Below the pieces are notes generated by a model. The model was given only the letters and a program-made list of their open reading frames with translations. It did not search any database and had not been told where the DNA came from. The position numbers and the translations under genes were made by a program. Shown piece after piece: positions 43,799 to 52,936 of a DNA stretch of 64,000 nucleotides. Location: NCBI RefSeq assembly GCF_016765615.1, contig NZ_JAESWA010000022.1:273542-337541 (forward strand). Direction: 5' to 3'. Origin of the DNA: Clostridium paridis. Lineage in GTDB: Bacteria > Bacillota > Clostridia > Clostridiales > Clostridiaceae. Every line of letters begins with the position of its first letter. Position 1 is the stretch's first letter.

Positions 43799-44680
43799 AT
43801 GAATGTTATTGAAATTAAGAATCTTACAAAACAATATGGTAAGTCCAGAGGTATTATTGATGTTAATTTAAACGTAGAGGAAGGAGAAATTTTTGGTTTT
43901 ATTGGTCCAAATGGAGCTGGAAAATCTACTACTATTAGAACTCTTTTAGGACTTATATATCCAACTAGCGGTAGCGCAACTATATTCGGAAAGAATTGTA
44001 TTGAAAACCCTGAAGTAAGACAATCACTAGGTTATCTTCCATCAGAAGTATTCTATTACGATAATATGAGAGTTTTAGATTTATTAAAATATTCTGCAAG
44101 CTTTTATAAAAAGGATTGTACAAAAAGAATTCACGAGCTATCAGAAATTATGGATTTAGATTTAAAAAAGAAAATAGACGATCTTTCCTTTGGTAACAAG
44201 AAGAAGGTTGGTATAGTACAAGGACTTTTACATGAACCAAAGCTAATCATATTAGATGAACCTACTAGTGGACTTGACCCACTAATGCAACAAAGATTTT
44301 TTGAACTTATTAAAGAAGAAAATAAGAAAGGTGCGACTGTATTCTTCTCTTCTCATATTCTAGGTGAAGTTCAGAAGATGTGTAGCCGCGTAGCTTTCAT
44401 AAAAGAAGGTAAAATCATTAAGCTTGAAAAGATTAGCACTCTTCAAGAAAATAACTATAAGAAAATCAGCATTGAAGGTAAATCTAATATCAAAAAAGAA
44501 GATTTTAATATTAAAGGTGTAAATAACCTTAAGATTGAAAAAGACTCTGCTAGTTTCATCTTTAGAGGAAATATCAACTCTATTACAAAAAAATTAGCTG
44601 AAATAGAACTTAATAATATATCTATTGAAGAGCCAGATTTAGAGGAAATCTTTATGCACTATTATTCAAAGGAGGATTAG
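43799..44680 (+). CDS. ABC-2 exporter ATP-binding protein
   Basis: A 293-residue ATPase of the CcmA/BcrA type. Walker A is GPNGAGKST, the signature is divergent (LSFGNKKK in place of LSGGQ), Walker B is LIILDEPTSGLDP, and the switch is FFSSHILGEV. The C-terminal 80 residues include the typical LEEIFMHYY ending. It pairs with two ABC-2 permeases that follow. Export of a drug, antimicrobial peptide or lipid is expected. The ATG follows AGGAGG. Confidence 0.92.
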   Translation: MNVIEIKNLTKQYGKSRGIIDVNLNVEEGEIFGFIGPNGAGKSTTIRTLLGLIYPTSGSATIFGKNCIENPEVRQSLGYLPSEVFYYDNMRVLDLLKYSASFYKKDCTKRIHELSEIMDLDLKKKIDDLSFGNKKKVGIVQGLLHEPKLIILDEPTSGLDPLMQQRFFELIKEENKKGATVFFSSHILGEVQKMCSRVAFIKEGKIIKLEKISTLQENNYKKISIEGKSNIKKEDFNIKGVNNLKIEKDSASFIFRGNINSITKKLAEIELNNISIEEPDLEEIFMHYYSKED

Positions 44681-44684
44681 TAAG

Positions 44685-45485
44685 ATGAATATGTTTCTAC
44701 ATGAACTAAAGACTCTGAGAAAAACAACAACTATATGGATTATTGTTTTAGTTGCTCTACTTGCACTATATCTTTCAATATATCCTGGAATGGCTAATGA
44801 TGCTGAAGATTTTAAAAAATTATTAGAAGGTTACCCAGCATCTGTTAGAGCTATGCTTGGCATTAATTTAGATACAATAACTTCCATCCTAGGATTTTAC
44901 TCAATGATATTTTCCTTTATTGTAGTTTTTGGTGCTATTCAAGCTATGAATCTTGGAGTTTCAATACTTTCTAGAGAATCTAGAGAGAGAACAGCTGATT
45001 TCTTGTTAGTAAAGCCAGTATCTCGTACATCTATTGTAACTGCAAAACTTTCTGCTGCTTTTACCGTTATCATTATTACAAATATTATTTTCTTAGCTGT
45101 ATCTTTCATCATGGCAAATGCTGTTAAGACCGCAGATTTTGATGTAAATACATTTTTGTTAATTAACTTTACCCTATTCTTTATTCAAGTTATTTTTGTT
45201 GCAATTGGAATGGTTTCTTCTGTTTTTTTCAATAAACTTAAAAATATATTACCTCTATCACTAGGCGTAGTTTTTGGTTTATACATGCTAGGAACACTTA
45301 TTGCAACTGGAAAAGATGCTAACACTGCACGTTACTTCTCTCCTTTTAAATATTTTGATATACCTTATATTATTAAAAATATAAGCTATGAGTCTTCATA
45401 TATGATTACCGGAATAGCCATCGTAATTATTTCTATAATTGTAAGCTATATAGTTTATAACAAAAAAGATATCCATGCAGTATAA
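44685..45485 (+). CDS. ABC-2 exporter permease 1
   Basis: A 266-residue membrane protein with six helices and an ABC-2 layout (FLHELKTLRKTTTIWIIVLV, then RESRERTADFLLVKPVSRTS). It is paralogous to the next gene. Both share the RxxxxTxxFLxVKPVSR coupling-helix motif and the SPFKYF segment near the C-terminus. It starts 5 bases after the ATPase gene. The two permeases probably form a heterodimer. Confidence 0.88.
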   Translation: MNMFLHELKTLRKTTTIWIIVLVALLALYLSIYPGMANDAEDFKKLLEGYPASVRAMLGINLDTITSILGFYSMIFSFIVVFGAIQAMNLGVSILSRESRERTADFLLVKPVSRTSIVTAKLSAAFTVIIITNIIFLAVSFIMANAVKTADFDVNTFLLINFTLFFIQVIFVAIGMVSSVFFNKLKNILPLSLGVVFGLYMLGTLIATGKDANTARYFSPFKYFDIPYIIKNISYESSYMITGIAIVIISIIVSYIVYNKKDIHAV

Positions 45486-45523
45486 TCTTATATTCTTGGA
45501 TTTAATTAAAAGGAGGTATAATA

Positions 45524-46318
45524 ATGAATATTTTTATAAGAGAATTAAAAGCCAATAGAAAAGCCCTTATAATATGGAGCATTTGTATGATCTTATTGGT
45601 TGTAAGTGGTATGGCAAAGTATACAGCTTATTCTGAAGGTGGTTCTGCTAATGAAGTTTTTAATAAGATGCCCTTCACCTTAAAAGCATTACTTGGAATT
45701 GGCTCCTTTGATGTTACTAGTATTGGTGGTTTCTTCGCATTTCTTTTTCTATATATTGAGCTAACAGTTGGAATTCATGCAGTACTTTTAGGTAATGGAA
45801 TTATAGCAAAGGAAGAAAGAGATAAAACCACAGAATTTTTAATTGTAAAACCTGTATCTAGATCTACTATAATAACTTCAAAGCTTCTTGCTGCATTTGT
45901 AAATCTAGTAATAATAAATTTAATTACCTTAGTTTCTTCAATAGTAATGGTAGGTCAATACAATAAAGGTGATTCAATTAATGGTGAAATATTAACATTC
46001 TTCATTGCAATGTTTATTGTTCAATTGCTTTTCCTTTCACTTGGTGCCTTATTATCTGCATTTATGAAGAAGGCTAAGGTATCAGGGTCAATTGCAACTG
46101 GCATACTACTATTATCCTTTGTAATATCAAAGATTACTGATGTAACAGATCGCATGAATTTTTTAAACGTACTTTCCCCTTTTAAGTATTTTAGTTATGT
46201 AGATATAGTAAATGGTAACGGGCTGAATTTCATAGTAGTTGCTGTAACACTATTAATGATTATTGTATTTTCTGTATTTACTTATTTCTTCTACAATAAA
46301 AGAGACTTAGCTATTTAA
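45524..46318 (+). CDS. ABC-2 exporter permease 2
   Basis: A 264-residue six-helix permease, homologous to the preceding one (IFIRELKANRKALIIWSICM, KEERDKTTEFLIVKPVSRST, VLSPFKYFSY). It has its own AAAGGAGG site and ends before a strong terminator at 46321-46357. The TetR, ATPase and two permeases form a complete exporter operon. Confidence 0.88.
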   Translation: MNIFIRELKANRKALIIWSICMILLVVSGMAKYTAYSEGGSANEVFNKMPFTLKALLGIGSFDVTSIGGFFAFLFLYIELTVGIHAVLLGNGIIAKEERDKTTEFLIVKPVSRSTIITSKLLAAFVNLVIINLITLVSSIVMVGQYNKGDSINGEILTFFIAMFIVQLLFLSLGALLSAFMKKAKVSGSIATGILLLSFVISKITDVTDRMNFLNVLSPFKYFSYVDIVNGNGLNFIVVAVTLLMIIVFSVFTYFFYNKRDLAI

Positions 46319-46320
46319 TA

Positions 46321-46357
46321 AAAAGAGTCCTACATTCAAAAATGCAGGACTCTTTTT
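46321..46357. terminator. Bidirectional terminator after the exporter operon
   Basis: AAAAGAGTCCTACATT and AATGCAGGACTCTTTTT pair over 15 positions with flanking A and T runs; it also suits the convergent penicillin-binding protein gene. Confidence 0.85.
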
Positions 46358-46377
46358 ATACTATCTCAATAATTAAA

Positions 46378-47988
46378 TTATTTATTTTTCATCATATCCA
46401 AAACAATATCCTTAAAAATAGGAGCACCTGTATTACCTCCTACTAAATTCTCTCCTTCTTCATTTTTACCATTAATATCAGGAACAAAGATTACCATAGT
46501 ATAATACTTCTTTCCTATATTAAAATAACCACTAAACCACCCATGAGTCGTTCCTTGGGCACCTGTTGCTGATCCTGTTTTACCTCCTATATCTATATTC
46601 GGTATAAAGGCATTAGTCCCAGTACCTTTTTTAACTACCTCTCTCATATTTTCTTTTATTTCATCTGCTGAAGTTTTTGAAATAATTCTTGTTTTAGTAC
46701 TCGTATAGTTTTTCACAGGCTTATCATTAATATCTAATATAGATTTAACTATGCTAGGCTTAACATAAACTCCTCCATTTACAATAGTATTTATTGCACC
46801 TGCCATTTGTACTGGAGTGACTGTCATAGCCTGCCCTATACCTATGTTACTAAGTCCTGCTTCTTCTTTAGGCTTAGTTCCTGAAATTTCTTTTGTTAAG
46901 CCCAAATTCTTACTATACAAGCCTTCAGACTCAGCTAACTTCATTAAATTGTCATAGCCAACTTTTTGAGCTACCTGAAAGAAGGTATCATTACAAGATA
47001 CTAACAAAGCATCTCTAACAGATAAAGTTCCATGAGAATATGGCTTACCATTTTTTTGGCATATCTCACCTTTACACACGAACTTATCACTTAATGAAAC
47101 ATCCTTATCCTCTAATGCTGCCTGTTCCACAAGTAGTTTAAAGGTTGAGGCTGGTTCAAAACCTACTCCTTCTGCCCCAATTAAGAGATTGGGCTGTGAT
47201 TCATCTTTTTGGACTAGCGCTTTAATATCTCCGCTTTCACTATCCATTAAAACTACACCAACATTCTTTAAGTTTGAATACTCACTTCTATTTAAGATAT
47301 CTTTGATTCTACTATTTAAATCTAAATCTAAAGTTAACTGAATATTTTTATTATCCTTATTAACTTCGTATCCTTCCTCTTTGTAGACACCTGACTTATC
47401 TAAAGAAAATTTGACTTGTGGTGATTTATTATTTTTAATATAACTTTGCAATGTAGCTTCTAGTGATTCGTCTTCATACTTATCCTTAGTATTTACCTTA
47501 CTTAATAAGTCTGTAATAGACCAGGAATTCTTGCTATCAGACTCATCATAAGTATAAGCATATATACCCTTTATATTAGTCATATTTTTTACTTTGTTAT
47601 AAGTATCTTCATTAACTACAAAATAGCTCTTTCCAGCCTTTTTCAATATTTCATCATAGCTAAAATTATCTACTTGGGTTTTCATAATAAAGTTAAACGC
47701 TAATAGATTTTGCATATTATCATCACAGTTATTTAAACTAAATGGTTTAGAATCAATAACAACTACATACTTCTTTGTATAGGTCATTAAATCTTTGCCC
47801 TTAGAATCTAGCATCATATAGTTATTTTGAGAAATGTTCTCCACTTGATAATTAACCATAGAAACACTTGCTCTATCTGGATTATATTTATTTACTACAA
47901 TATATGTTCTCACTGATAAAAGAATAAAAAGTATACAAAACCCTATCCCCATATACTTACTTCTTTTTGCATGTATGGAATTTACCAT
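46378..47988 (-). CDS. Penicillin-binding transpeptidase (class B)
   Basis: A 536-residue protein started at MVNSIHAKRSKYMG, which has a GGGGAGGTG site; longer frames upstream have no support. One N-terminal helix (about 15-35) anchors it outside the cell. The transpeptidase domain (230-536) carries the SxxK serine in FEPASTFKLL, the SxN motif in LLVSCNDTFF and KTG in IGGKTGSATGAQG. It makes peptidoglycan crosslinks and is a beta-lactam target. It is the last gene of the udk block. The ribosome binding site lies in a hairpin (see 47989-48035). Confidence 0.92.
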   Translation of the reverse strand: MVNSIHAKRSKYMGIGFCILFILLSVRTYIVVNKYNPDRASVSMVNYQVENISQNNYMMLDSKGKDLMTYTKKYVVVIDSKPFSLNNCDDNMQNLLAFNFIMKTQVDNFSYDEILKKAGKSYFVVNEDTYNKVKNMTNIKGIYAYTYDESDSKNSWSITDLLSKVNTKDKYEDESLEATLQSYIKNNKSPQVKFSLDKSGVYKEEGYEVNKDNKNIQLTLDLDLNSRIKDILNRSEYSNLKNVGVVLMDSESGDIKALVQKDESQPNLLIGAEGVGFEPASTFKLLVEQAALEDKDVSLSDKFVCKGEICQKNGKPYSHGTLSVRDALLVSCNDTFFQVAQKVGYDNLMKLAESEGLYSKNLGLTKEISGTKPKEEAGLSNIGIGQAMTVTPVQMAGAINTIVNGGVYVKPSIVKSILDINDKPVKNYTSTKTRIISKTSADEIKENMREVVKKGTGTNAFIPNIDIGGKTGSATGAQGTTHGWFSGYFNIGKKYYTMVIFVPDINGKNEEGENLVGGNTGAPIFKDIVLDMMKNK

Positions 47989-48035
47989 AAAAAAAACACC
48001 TCCCCGATTAAATTCTTGACTCGAGGGAGATGTTT
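47989..48035 (-). promoter_or_regulatory. Hairpin that sequesters the penicillin-binding protein RBS, terminator-like
   Basis: On the minus strand AAACATCTCCCT (48035-48024) pairs with GGGGAGGTGTTT (48005-47994) over 12 positions with two G-T pairs. The right arm is the ribosome binding site itself. It is followed by a run of T that ends directly at the ATG at 47988. The structure can work as an intrinsic terminator or as a translation block. Confidence 0.65.
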
Positions 48036-48041
48036 TATACA

Positions 48042-48659
48042 CTATTTTAATATTTGTTTTATTTTAGATACCATAATATCTATAGCTACTTTATTTTGTC
48101 CACCTTCTGGTATTATAATATCAGCATGTCTCTTTGTTGGTTCTGTAAATTGTAGATGCATTGGTCTAACTACAGATAGATATTGCTCTATAACGGATTC
48201 TAAGGTTCTTCCTCTTTCGTTAATATCTCTAACAATTCTTCTTATTATTCTAACATCAGCATCAGTATCCACATATATCTTTATGTCTAGAAGATCTCTT
48301 ATTCTTTCATCTTCAAGAACTAATATACCTTCAACTATTATGATTTCCTTTGGTTCTAATACAATTTTTTCTTTTTTTCTAGTATGTATTGAGAAATCAT
48401 ATATAGGCATCTCTATTCTATTGCCTGTTAATAAAGCCTTTAAATGTTCAACTAATAAATCATTATCAAAAGCCATTGGATGATCGTAATTTGTTTTAAC
48501 TCTTTCTTCCATAGCTAAATGACTTTGATCCTTATAATATGAATCCTCTTGAATCATTCCTATGCAGTCTTCATTAAAATTCTCATATATTGCTTTCGCA
48601 ATTGAACTTTTTCCAGATCCTGTGCCCCCAGTTATTCCAATAAGAATCGGTTTCTTCAT
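48042..48659 (-). CDS. udk: Uridine kinase
   Basis: A 205-residue uridine/cytidine kinase. The P-loop is [17 protein letters not shown]. Other landmarks are the YYKDQSHL and NYDHPMAFD loop and [20 protein letters not shown]. It phosphorylates uridine and cytidine to UMP and CMP in pyrimidine salvage. The ATG follows AAGGAGG. The order trmR, trhP-type gene, udk is the same as yrrM, yrrN/O, udk in Bacillus, which supports the neighbours' assignments. Confidence 0.95.
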   Translation of the reverse strand: MKKPILIGITGGTGSGKSSIAKAIYENFNEDCIGMIQEDSYYKDQSHLAMEERVKTNYDHPMAFDNDLLVEHLKALLTGNRIEMPIYDFSIHTRKKEKIVLEPKEIIIVEGILVLEDERIRDLLDIKIYVDTDADVRIIRRIVRDINERGRTLESVIEQYLSVVRPMHLQFTEPTKRHADIIIPEGGQNKVAIDIMVSKIKQILK

Positions 48660-48670
48660 GTTTTTCCTCC

Positions 48671-49888
48671 TTATTTTCCCTTTATAAGCATATCTTTTTC
48701 TTTTAATGGAGCATCTACTGTAACTGTAAATATCATTCCAGCCTTATTAGCTACATCAATTTTTGCTCCTTTTTCATCTTTCATATCCATTAGCTCAATT
48801 GTGTAGTTTTCTCTATCAGGAGTCAAAACTTCAACCTTATCGCCTTCAAATACTCTATTCTTCTGTTCTATTACAGCTATCTTTGTAGCTTCATCATAGC
48901 TTTTAACTACTCCAACTATATCAAAATCTCTAATGTAAGAAGAATCGTCATATACTTGTTTATTTGGTTCATTAAAATAAAAACCTGTATGGTAGCTTCT
49001 ATGAGAAACTTTTAATAAATTATCTACCCAAACTTGTTTTAATTGATAATTTTCTGGATCAGCCATATAAGCATCAATTGCAGCTCTATAGGATTTTACT
49101 ATTGCAGCAACATAATATGCACTTTTCATTCTTCCTTCTATCTTAAATGAGTATATTCCACTCTCCATAAGCTCTGGAATATGTTCTATCATACATAAAT
49201 CTTTTGAATTCATTATGTAAGTTCCCTTTTCGTCTTCAACTATAGGGAAGTATTCTCCAGGTCTTTTTTCCTCTACAAGATAATATTTATATCTGCATGG
49301 TTGCGCACAAGCTCCCCTGTTGGAATCTCTACCAGTCATGTAGTTAGATAATAGGCATCTTCCTGAGTAACTCATACACATAGAACCATGAACAAATGCT
49401 TCAAGTTCACAATCTTCTGGAAGCTTTTCTCTTATATCTTTAATTTCAACCATAGAAAGTTCTCTTGCTAGAACAATTCTTTTTACTCCTTGTTCGTGCC
49501 AGAACTTAGCTGATCTCCAATTAACGTTATTAGCTTGAGTACTTAAATGTATTTCTAAATTAGGAACTACATCTCTTGCTGTCACAATAATTGATGGATC
49601 TGATACAATAACTGCATCTACTCCTAATGAATAAATATCCTTTAAATAGTCTTCAAGTCCAACTAAATCTCCATTATGAGGGAAAACATTTAGTGTTACA
49701 TATAACTTTCTTCCTCTAGAATGAGCATATTCTACTCCTTCTTTAATTTGTTCATTTGTAAAATTGTCCGCAAAGGCTCTTAAATTAAGCTTGCTTCCAC
49801 CTATATATACAGCATCTGCACCATAGTCTATAGCTATTTTAAGCTTTTCTAAACTACCTGCTGGTGCTAATAGTTCTGGTTTTTTCAT
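48671..49888 (-). CDS. trhP: TrhP-type U32 family protein (tRNA uridine hydroxylation)
   Basis: A 405-residue U32 protein. The N-terminal domain has [20 protein letters not shown]. The cysteine cluster region has [18 protein letters not shown] followed by CAQPCRYKY, likely Fe-S ligands. [18 protein letters not shown] is the family signature. In Bacillus YrrN/YrrO (TrhP1/P2) make 5-hydroxyuridine at the tRNA wobble position, which TrmR (YrrM) then methylates. Only one TrhP-type gene is in this block. It starts 6 bases after the trmR stop. Confidence 0.88.
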   Translation of the reverse strand: MKKPELLAPAGSLEKLKIAIDYGADAVYIGGSKLNLRAFADNFTNEQIKEGVEYAHSRGRKLYVTLNVFPHNGDLVGLEDYLKDIYSLGVDAVIVSDPSIIVTARDVVPNLEIHLSTQANNVNWRSAKFWHEQGVKRIVLARELSMVEIKDIREKLPEDCELEAFVHGSMCMSYSGRCLLSNYMTGRDSNRGACAQPCRYKYYLVEEKRPGEYFPIVEDEKGTYIMNSKDLCMIEHIPELMESGIYSFKIEGRMKSAYYVAAIVKSYRAAIDAYMADPENYQLKQVWVDNLLKVSHRSYHTGFYFNEPNKQVYDDSSYIRDFDIVGVVKSYDEATKIAVIEQKNRVFEGDKVEVLTPDRENYTIELMDMKDEKGAKIDVANKAGMIFTVTVDAPLKEKDMLIKGK

Positions 49889-49894
49889 TACTTT

Positions 49895-50539
49895 TTACCT
49901 CCTCTTTGTTAACGCAATTCCATCGCCCATTGGTATTACAGAGGTTATTAAGTCCTTATCTTTTGAAACTAATTCTAAGTAAGTTTTCATTCTCTTAACA
50001 ATAGTGATTTTTCTTCTTTTAACTAGTTCATCTGAAGCAACCATTCCTCTAAATAATACATTATCTGCTATGATTATACCATCTGTTTTAAGCAATCTCA
50101 AACAGTGTGGTAAGAAATGATTATAGTGACCTTTTCCTGCATCCATGAAAATCATATCATAAGGTTCTGTTAATTTTTCAAGTATTTCTAAACAATCCCC
50201 CTGTAATATTTCTATTGATGATTCTAAGGAAAACTTTTCTATATTCTTCTTAGCCATAGCTATCATTTCGTCACTTCTCTCAATAGTCGTAATATAAGCC
50301 TCCTTATTTGAAGCTTCATACATAAGTATTGATGAATATCCTATAGCTGTACCTAATTCTAATATTCTCTTTGGTTTTTGAAAACTCACCATAAATTCTA
50401 AAAACTTTGCAGTTTCTTTTTGAACAATCGGAACATGGTTTTCATGTGCAAAATCCTCAAGTTCTTTTAAGTATCCTTCCTTTTCTGGAATAAGATCTCT
50501 TATATATTTTTCCATATAATCATAAGTGACTCCACTCAT
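49895..50539 (-). CDS. trmR: tRNA 5-hydroxyuridine methyltransferase (TrmR)
   Basis: A 214-residue O-methyltransferase of the catechol type. The SAM motif is ILELGTAIGYSSILMYEA. The metal-binding Asp region is YDMIFMDAGKGHYNHFLP, and GIIIADNVLFRGMVAS follows. Sequence and position next to the U32 gene match Bacillus TrmR (YrrM), which methylates 5-hydroxyuridine-34 in tRNA. A general catechol O-methyltransferase role is the alternative. The ATG follows TTGGAGG. Confidence 0.85.
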   Translation of the reverse strand: MSGVTYDYMEKYIRDLIPEKEGYLKELEDFAHENHVPIVQKETAKFLEFMVSFQKPKRILELGTAIGYSSILMYEASNKEAYITTIERSDEMIAMAKKNIEKFSLESSIEILQGDCLEILEKLTEPYDMIFMDAGKGHYNHFLPHCLRLLKTDGIIIADNVLFRGMVASDELVKRRKITIVKRMKTYLELVSKDKDLITSVIPMGDGIALTKRR

Positions 50540-50589
50540 TATACTTCCTCCAAATTATAAGGGAACTCATGGTTCAGAATTTCCTATTA

Positions 50590-50627
50590 GAAACCCTAAA
50601 TATAGGGCTTCATAATAGAAGCCCTAT
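50590..50627 (-). terminator. Terminator after typA
   Basis: ATAGGGCTTC and GAAGCCCTAT form a 10-bp stem, followed on the minus strand by a weak T-rich tail. It lies just after the typA stop and before trmR. Confidence 0.65.
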
Positions 50628-50637
50628 TATCCATGAG

Positions 50638-52464
50638 TTATTTTTTACTTCTTGAAATTTGTTTCTTTCTTTCACCACTGTCTAGAACTCTTTTTCTCAT
50701 TCTAATGCTTACAGGAGTAACTTCTACTAACTCATCACCATTAATAAATTCTAATGATTGTTCAAGTGACATAGCTCTTGGTGTAGAAAGTTTTAATGCA
50801 TCATCAGAACCAGAAGATCTTGTATTTGATAAATGTTTTTTCTTACATACATTTACGTCTAAATCGTCTGCTCTTGAAGATTCTCCAACTATCATACCTT
50901 CGTATACTTCTGTACCAGCACCGATAAATAAAGTACCTCTTTCTTGTGCATTAAATAATCCATAAGTTAAAGCATCTCCTGATTCAAATGCAACTATCGA
51001 CCCTCTGCTTCTTCCTGGTATTTCACCCTTATATGGTTCATATCCGTGGAATACGTGGTTCATTATTCCGTTACCCTTTGTATCAGTTAAGAATTCATTT
51101 CTAAATCCTATAAGTCCTCTTGCTGGAATATTAAATTCAAGTCTAGTATATCCATTTTGTGCAGAAGTCATATTAACCATCTCTGCTTTTCTAGGTCCTA
51201 ACTTTTCCATAACTGGTCCCATAAACTCTTCTGGAACATCTATAGTTAAGTATTCTATTGGTTCAAGCTTCTTACCATTTTCCTCTTTAAATATAACATT
51301 TGGTTTAGAAACTTGTAATTCATAGCCTTCTCTTCTCATAGTCTCTATTAATATTGCTAAGTGAAGTTCTCCTCTTCCTGATACTTCAAAACAATCTGGG
51401 GAAAGTTCCACAACTTTTAAACTTACGTTTGTTTCAAGTTCCTTAAATAATCTATCTCTTAAGTGTCTTGAAGTTATAAACTCTCCTTCTCTTCCTGCAA
51501 ATGGTGAATCATTAACCATGAAGTTCATGTTTAATGTAGGTTCGTCTATATCAACAAATGGAAGTGCTTCTGGATTAGCTGAATCTGCAATAGTTTCACC
51601 TATATTAGCATCACCAATACCTGAAACTGCTATTATATCACCTATTGATGCGCTATCTGCATCAACTCTCTTTAGACCTTCATATGTATATATGTTTGAA
51701 GCCTTAAAGTTTGTAATTTTTCCATCTTGCTTAACAATTGATAAGTTTTGATTCTTCTTGATAGTTCCACGTACAATCTTACCAATAGCTATTTTACCTA
51801 CATATTCACTTGTATCTAATGTAGTTATAAGCATTTGTAATGGCTCGTCTGCCTGTCCCTTAGGTGGTTCAACCCTCTCAACTATTGTTTTAAATAAAGG
51901 TTCCATGTTGTCTGATTCATCTTCAACTTCTAGCTTTGCTATTCCGTCTCTTGCAGATGCATAAACTATTGGGAAGTCTAATTGCTCGTCCTCAGCACCA
52001 AGTTCTAAGAATAAGTCAAATACTTCATCAATAACTTCTTCTGGTCTTGCATTAGGCTTGTCAATTTTGTTTATTACAACGATTGGCTTTAATCCTAATT
52101 CAAGAGCTTTTCTTAATACGAATTTAGTTTGTGGCATTGGACCTTCATAAGAGTCAACTACAAGTAAAACTGAGTCAACCATTTTAAGTACACGTTCAAC
52201 TTCTCCACCAAAATCAGCATGTCCTGGGGTATCAATAATGTTTATTTTAATTCCATTATGTATAACAGCAGTGTTTTTAGAAAGAATTGTTATTCCTCTT
52301 TCTTTTTCTAAGTCGTTAGAGTCCATTACTCTTTCTTCGACTTTTTCATTTGATCTAAATATATTGCTTTGCTTAAGTAGTGCGTCTACCAATGTTGTTT
52401 TACCATGGTCAACATGGGCAATAATAGCAATATTTCTTATATCTTCTCTTACAGTTAAATTCAT
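50638..52464 (-). CDS. typA: Translational GTPase TypA/BipA
   Basis: A 608-residue GTPase started at MNLTVREDIRNIAIIAHVDH, with GGAGG before the ATG. The G motifs are AHVDHGKTT (G1), the switch 1 region ERGITILSKNT, DTPGHADFGGEV (G3) and NKIDKP (G4). Later blocks are EF-G-like, plus the TypA C-terminal domain (GLFNAQERGTLFIGAG, IGESSRADDLDVN-like). It binds ribosomes and is needed under cold or other stress and in ribosome assembly. Confidence 0.95.
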   Translation of the reverse strand: MNLTVREDIRNIAIIAHVDHGKTTLVDALLKQSNIFRSNEKVEERVMDSNDLEKERGITILSKNTAVIHNGIKINIIDTPGHADFGGEVERVLKMVDSVLLVVDSYEGPMPQTKFVLRKALELGLKPIVVINKIDKPNARPEEVIDEVFDLFLELGAEDEQLDFPIVYASARDGIAKLEVEDESDNMEPLFKTIVERVEPPKGQADEPLQMLITTLDTSEYVGKIAIGKIVRGTIKKNQNLSIVKQDGKITNFKASNIYTYEGLKRVDADSASIGDIIAVSGIGDANIGETIADSANPEALPFVDIDEPTLNMNFMVNDSPFAGREGEFITSRHLRDRLFKELETNVSLKVVELSPDCFEVSGRGELHLAILIETMRREGYELQVSKPNVIFKEENGKKLEPIEYLTIDVPEEFMGPVMEKLGPRKAEMVNMTSAQNGYTRLEFNIPARGLIGFRNEFLTDTKGNGIMNHVFHGYEPYKGEIPGRSRGSIVAFESGDALTYGLFNAQERGTLFIGAGTEVYEGMIVGESSRADDLDVNVCKKKHLSNTRSSGSDDALKLSTPRAMSLEQSLEFINGDELVEVTPVSIRMRKRVLDSGERKKQISRSKK

Positions 52465-52567
52465 TCTTATTCCTCCAAGCAAAATTTGCAAAATAAAATT
52501 GGATACTTACGTATCCAATCTTCAGTCTATATTACATTCTAATATTAGAGAGTAAAAAAGTCAAATC

Positions 52568-52921
52568 TTATTCTTGAGATGGTGCAATAATATTTACTCC
52601 TATTGCGTCATTTAAGATTTTTAAAATATCGTCCCACATCTGAGCAAAAGCGGCTTCAGCTGAAATATAGCTTGAAACTTGTGGGTTTAACATTATAGCG
52701 CCCCCAAGATTTTGCATTTTTTCCTCAGTTTCTTTTGATATTTTTCCTGTTTGAACTTGTTCACTATAAGCTTCAAATTGAATTCTTCTAAAATCTTCAA
52801 CCATTTTTTTAGCTTCTGGATTCTCACTAATTTTATTTGTAGCCTCTCTATAATCTATAACTTGAGGATCATTTTTTAATTCATCCGCTAAAGCGTGAAC
52901 TTTATCATAAATATTTTGCAT
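52568..52921 (-). CDS. YlbF/YmcA-family protein
   Basis: A 117-residue helical protein of the YlbF/YmcA family (formerly DUF964). The conserved core is VIDYREATNKISENPEAKKM followed by VEDFRRIQFEAYSEQ. In Bacillus these form a complex with YaaT that adjusts RNase Y-dependent RNA processing and sporulation. It lies 15 bases before the RNase J gene end in the same orientation. The neighbouring ribonuclease makes an RNA-decay link plausible. Confidence 0.88.
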   Translation of the reverse strand: MQNIYDKVHALADELKNDPQVIDYREATNKISENPEAKKMVEDFRRIQFEAYSEQVQTGKISKETEEKMQNLGGAIMLNPQVSSYISAEAAFAQMWDDILKILNDAIGVNIIAPSQE

Positions 52922-52936
52922 TGTCTCTCCCCCTAA

